Below are positions 60,828-64,000 of a DNA stretch of 64,000 bases, piece after piece; position 1 is the first letter of the stretch; every line of letters begins with the position of its first letter. The stretch is from Flavipsychrobacter sp. (GTDB taxonomy: Bacteria > Bacteroidota > Bacteroidia > Chitinophagales > Chitinophagaceae): positions 1,598,001 through 1,662,000 of the forward strand of contig JAWKLD010000001.1 of NCBI GenBank assembly GCA_041392855.1. Reading direction: 5' to 3'. The notes under the pieces are model-generated. The model saw only the letters and a program-made list of their open reading frames with translations, made no database searches and was not told the DNA's origin. The translations under genes were made by a program, and so were the position numbers.

Positions 60828-62606
60828 ATGCTTAGAAAAACAAGTTATATAGTCATCTTAATTAGCTTATTAGCTATCAGCAACTACACATATGCACAAT
60901 ATGCGTTTGAACGCTTTAACCTAAACCCACACGGAGCTATGGATTCTAACCCTTTTAGATATGTTGCTACAGATTCATTTTTATTTTTTGCTGCTAAGAA
61001 TGATTATACAGGTTTTGAACCTTGGAAAAGCGATGGAACTTTAGCAGGCACAAAAGTAATTAAAGAAATTTGTACAGGGGGGTGTTCTGGCACTTGGGGC
61101 ATTACTATTGGGTCCCTTAATGACAAACTCATTTTCGTAGGTAGTGATTATACACATGGTGAAGAACCATGGGTAACAGATGGTACTGCTAATGGCACAT
61201 ATATGCTTAAAGATATTAATTCAGGGTTTGCACCAAGCAGTAATGTAATGCCTAAATCATTTACAATTGGGAACAAGCTCTACTTTACAGCTGGCAGCAG
61301 CACTCACGGGTTAGAACTTTGGGAAACAGACGGTACAACCAACGGCACTAAACTATTGAAGGACATTAACCCTGGAGGACATTCAGAACCTAATGACTTT
61401 ATTCATTATAATGGCAAAGTCTATTTTGTAGCTTATGACGGAACGCATGGGTTTGAATTATGGGTAACAGATGGCACCACAAATGGCACTAAGATGGTAA
61501 AAGACATTTACACAGGTTCGTTGAGCGCACACCCCAGTCACCTAATAGTGTATAATAACAAACTATACTTTGTTGCGAATGACGCCACACATGGCAAAGA
61601 ACTATGGGTAACTGATGGCACTACAAATGGTACAACTTTAGTAAAGGATTTTACTACTGGTTATATAAGTACGTTTTTCAAAAATTTCATCTTATATAAC
61701 AATAAACTTTTCTTCGATGTGCTCAACGGCAATACTGGCAACAGTGAGATTTGGGAAACCGATGGCACCACTAGCGGCACAAAGGCTACTTCCTCAGGTT
61801 TTTTAGGTAATGAACAAATTATTTTCAACGGGAAGATATATTGTGATGCAATGGGAGAACTTTTTTCTTTTGACGGAACCTCTAGTGGCTTACAATTAAT
61901 TAAAGATATTGACCCTATTTCTGGTCAAGCTGCTAACCCAAAATCTTTTAACATCATCGGCAACAAACTTGTTTTCAAGGCCAATGACGGCGTGCACAAT
62001 GAAGAACTGTGGGTAACAGACGGTACTACTAATGGTACTATTTTACTAAAAGATATCAACACTGACCCTAAAAGCTCAGCTGACCCAAGCACTATCACAA
62101 AATATGGCAACATGTTAATCTTCAGAGCCATTGATTCTTCTAAAAACATCGGTATATATGCAACAGATGGTACCACAAATGGCACTATAAAGCTGAAGGG
62201 ATATGACTCTGTAACACGCTTTAGTGTAAAATATTCTTTTACCTTGTATGATAGCTCTTTGTACTTTACCGCATACGATACAGGAGGCTATGAAATGTGG
62301 AAACTAACCGACACTACATTAAACACACCTCCCCCCAATGCTGTAGCAGCACTAAAAAACACACCAAGTAAAATACAAGTAGCCCCCAACCCTGCGCACG
62401 ACAGAGTATACATTACGCTAGACAAAGCTTACTCTAATGCACAACTAACTATTACTGATATAACAGGACGAAGCATACTAAAGCAATCAATAACCAACAC
62501 ACAAACACAAATAGAAGTAGCTCTACCTAACTTACCTACAGGCACTTACCTGCTTAACGTCCATCATAAAGATGGTGTACTTAGCCAACGACTTTTAATA
62601 GAATAA
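60828..62606 (+). CDS. ELWxxDGT-repeat surface protein 3 with T9SS domain
   Basis: A 592-residue protein. The signal peptide ends TYAQ. It has nine ELWxxDGT-type repeats, one more than its neighbours (EPWKSDGTLAGTKV, EPWVTDGTANGTYM, ELWETDGTTNGTKL, ELWVTDGTTNGTKM, ELWVTDGTTNGTTL, EIWETDGTTSGTKA, a degenerate LFSFDGTSSGLQL, ELWVTDGTTNGTIL, GIYATDGTTNGTIK). It ends in a T9SS domain nearly identical to protein 2. Its upstream region is different from that of genes 1 and 2 (60693-60827), so it may be expressed differently. The extra blade-like repeat suggests expansion by unequal crossing over. Confidence 0.88.
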   Translation: MLRKTSYIVILISLLAISNYTYAQYAFERFNLNPHGAMDSNPFRYVATDSFLFFAAKNDYTGFEPWKSDGTLAGTKVIKEICTGGCSGTWGITIGSLNDKLIFVGSDYTHGEEPWVTDGTANGTYMLKDINSGFAPSSNVMPKSFTIGNKLYFTAGSSTHGLELWETDGTTNGTKLLKDINPGGHSEPNDFIHYNGKVYFVAYDGTHGFELWVTDGTTNGTKMVKDIYTGSLSAHPSHLIVYNNKLYFVANDATHGKELWVTDGTTNGTTLVKDFTTGYISTFFKNFILYNNKLFFDVLNGNTGNSEIWETDGTTSGTKATSSGFLGNEQIIFNGKIYCDAMGELFSFDGTSSGLQLIKDIDPISGQAANPKSFNIIGNKLVFKANDGVHNEELWVTDGTTNGTILLKDINTDPKSSADPSTITKYGNMLIFRAIDSSKNIGIYATDGTTNGTIKLKGYDSVTRFSVKYSFTLYDSSLYFTAYDTGGYEMWKLTDTTLNTPPPNAVAALKNTPSKIQVAPNPAHDRVYITLDKAYSNAQLTITDITGRSILKQSITNTQTQIEVALPNLPTGTYLLNVHHKDGVLSQRLLIE

Positions 62607-62658
62607 GAACTAAATACAGCACACTAAAAAGCCACTACCTTAATAAGTAGTGGCCTTT
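62328..62658 (+). repeat. 3' end of ELWxxDGT gene 3, near-identical to 60361-60692
   Basis: The second copy of the shared 3' module, constant offset 1,967 bp through the stop codon. A one-base length change and a mismatch occur in the terminator hairpin. Confidence 0.9.
62627..62658 (+). terminator. Terminator hairpin after ELWxxDGT gene 3
   Basis: An 8-bp core stem GCCACTAC/GTAGTGGC with a weaker T-side (one mismatch, CTTTGT) than the terminators of genes 1 and 2. It lies between this gene and the convergent PLP/CBS enzyme gene. Confidence 0.75.
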
Positions 62659-62689
62659 GTCATGCTCTCTAGATGAAAGGTTAAATATC

Positions 62690-64000
62690 TTATTTGCTCA
62701 GCGCATCTATCACATCATACTTGGTAAGGATGTGATACTGACCGCTATCGTCTTTTACTAGTACAGCGCCATTATCTTTATTGATAAAGCTACTCAAGCG
62801 CTCCAACGGAGTATCTAAGGTAGCCAAAGGCAATGCCGCTTCCTGTACGTCAGCAATATTCTTTTCTTTCAGGTCGTGGTTGTCCATCATCTTACGGAAC
62901 AGTCCCATCTGTGTAACTGCACCAATAGGCTCCATACCATCCATTACAGGTATTTGCTCTATATCGTATTTCTTCATCAATGCCAATGCATCACTTACTT
63001 TTTGATCTGCACTTACAGTCACCAAACGACGAGCACCCAATCCATTCAATAGATCACGAACAGTTTTTACATCAAGGAAACCTCTGTCCAACATCCACTC
63101 ATCATTGTACACCTTGCCTACATAACGGCTACCATGATCGTGGAAGATAACAACAACAAGGTCGTCCTTAGTAAGTTTATCTTTTAGTTGGCGAAGACCT
63201 GCAACAGCAGAGCCTGCTGAATAACCAACGAATATACCTTCTTCCTTAGTGATACGACGTGCCATAACAGCTCCATCCTTATCCGTCACTTGCTCAAAAT
63301 GGTCTATCGCCTCTTTCTTATAGTTTTCAGGCAAAAAGTCTTCACCCAAGCCTTCAGCTATATAAGGGTGTACCTCGTTCATATCCAACTCTCCAGTGCG
63401 GTGCCATTTGGTCAATAGCGAACCATAAGAGTCAATGGCCCAAACCTGTACGTTAGGGTTTTGCTCTTTTAAGTATGAACCTGTACCTGTAACCGTACCA
63501 CCAGTTCCACTAGCTACTACAAGGTGTGTTATTTTTCCTTCGGTCTGTGCCCATAGTTCAGGTCCAGTTTGCTCGTAGTGTGCCTGACGGTTAGCCAAAT
63601 TATCATATTGGTTTACATACCAGCTATTAGGAATTTCTTTAGCCAAGCGTGCCGATACAGAATAGTAAGAGCGAGGATCTTCAGGCTCTACATCAGTAGG
63701 GCAAACGATCACCTCAGCACCAAAAGCTTTAAGGATGTCTACCTTCTCTTTACTCTGTTTATCGGTAGTGGTGAAGATACATTTGTAGCCACGCATGATA
63801 GCTGCCAATGCCAGCCCCATACCTGTATTGCCCGACGTACCTTCAATAATAGTACCACCCGGTTTTATCTTTCCTTCTGCCTCAGCCACATCCAGCATCT
63901 TAACCGCCATACGGTCTTTGATAGAGTTGCCGGGGTTGAAAGAATCAACCTTAGCATATACCGGGCAAGGGAAATCTGCCGTTACCTTGTTCAGTTTGAT
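62690..64000 (-). CDS. Cystathionine beta-synthase-like PLP enzyme with CBS domains, 5'-truncated by the window edge
   Basis: The frame is open through the right edge of the window. An internal ATG at 63910 would miss the catalytic lysine, and the 30 extra visible codons (including FNPGNSIKDRM) contain the PLP-binding Lys in the SIKDR motif (codon 63917-63919). The catalytic part continues with EGTSGNTGMGLA and ASGTGGTVTGTG (phosphate loop). The C-terminal about 120 residues hold a pair of CBS domains (VRDLLNGLGARRLVTV; IADVQEAALPLATLDTPLERL). It makes or rearranges cystathionine/cysteine from serine or O-acetylserine-type substrates. The N-terminus is outside the window. Confidence 0.9.
   Translation of the reverse strand: MKLNKVTADFPCPVYAKVDSFNPGNSIKDRMAVKMLDVAEAEGKIKPGGTIIEGTSGNTGMGLALAAIMRGYKCIFTTTDKQSKEKVDILKAFGAEVIVCPTDVEPEDPRSYYSVSARLAKEIPNSWYVNQYDNLANRQAHYEQTGPELWAQTEGKITHLVVASGTGGTVTGTGSYLKEQNPNVQVWAIDSYGSLLTKWHRTGELDMNEVHPYIAEGLGEDFLPENYKKEAIDHFEQVTDKDGAVMARRITKEEGIFVGYSAGSAVAGLRQLKDKLTKDDLVVVIFHDHGSRYVGKVYNDEWMLDRGFLDVKTVRDLLNGLGARRLVTVSADQKVSDALALMKKYDIEQIPVMDGMEPIGAVTQMGLFRKMMDNHDLKEKNIADVQEAALPLATLDTPLERLSSFINKDNGAVLVKDDSGQYHILTKYDVIDALSK

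Noticed and set aside
57083..62606. Direct repeats of the ELWxxDGT genes considered as a CRISPR or minisatellite
   Set aside because: The repeats are in-frame coding units of protein domains and are not separated by unique spacers.
1..64000. Search for tRNA genes, insertion sequences, phage or integrase genes
   Set aside because: Nothing with cloverleaf-type structure, transposase motifs or integrase motifs was seen by eye; short elements could still be missed.

Overview
The window looks like a chromosomal segment of a low-GC Bacteroidota, most likely of the Chitinophagales/Chitinophagaceae type. The evidence is twelve secreted proteins with type IX secretion (T9SS) C-terminal sorting domains, GEVED, FN3 and ELWxxDGT-repeat architectures, a DUF4270 lipoprotein next to glmS, the small ribosomal protein Thx, and promoters of the Bacteroidota TAnnTTTG type. 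No tRNA, rRNA, CRISPR array, insertion sequence, integrase or phage gene was seen. The genus is not assigned. Both edge genes are cut by the window: a glycosyltransferase on the left and a cystathionine beta-synthase-like enzyme on the right.

Layout. (1) 1-13.1 kb is a surface polysaccharide cluster: six GT4-type glycosyltransferases, a GT25 transferase, a deacetylase-like protein, a polymerase-like membrane protein on the opposite strand, asparagine synthase and a UDP-sugar epimerase. (2) 13.2-16.5 kb is housekeeping: thx, hup, then a probable permease-rsgA-DUF4286 operon. (3) 16.6-21.8 kb holds two T9SS cargo proteins around a solitary atpG. (4) 22.4-30.9 kb is metabolic: pyk, a small secreted protein, panC, a one-domain glycogen/starch synthase-like protein, a DUF4270 lipoprotein, glmS and metK.

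(5) 31-48.8 kb is a run of seven large cell-surface proteins, all on the minus strand: two GEVED/FN3 proteins, three parallel beta-helix proteins of about 1,100 residues, and two FN3 proteins. Nearly all are single-gene units ending in a strong hairpin terminator. Beta-helix genes 1 and 2 share a 1,146-bp block with only three, synonymous, differences, whereas their beta-helix halves have diverged and copy 2 resembles copy 3 there. This is mosaic evolution by gene conversion.

(6) 48.9-56.9 kb contains class I fructose-bisphosphate aldolase, two GT-C-like membrane proteins, a VOC protein, a small lipoprotein, a secreted protein without a sorting domain, and a BtuF-like protein translationally coupled to a small membrane protein. 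(7) 57-62.6 kb is a plus-strand tandem array of three ELWxxDGT-repeat T9SS proteins with 8, 8 and 9 recognisable repeats. They are again mosaic: the first two share a leader, the last two share a 3' end plus terminator. (8) The window closes with the PLP/CBS-domain enzyme.

The main biological theme is the cell surface: polysaccharide synthesis at one end, and a diversifying set of T9SS-secreted adhesin-like proteins in the rest.
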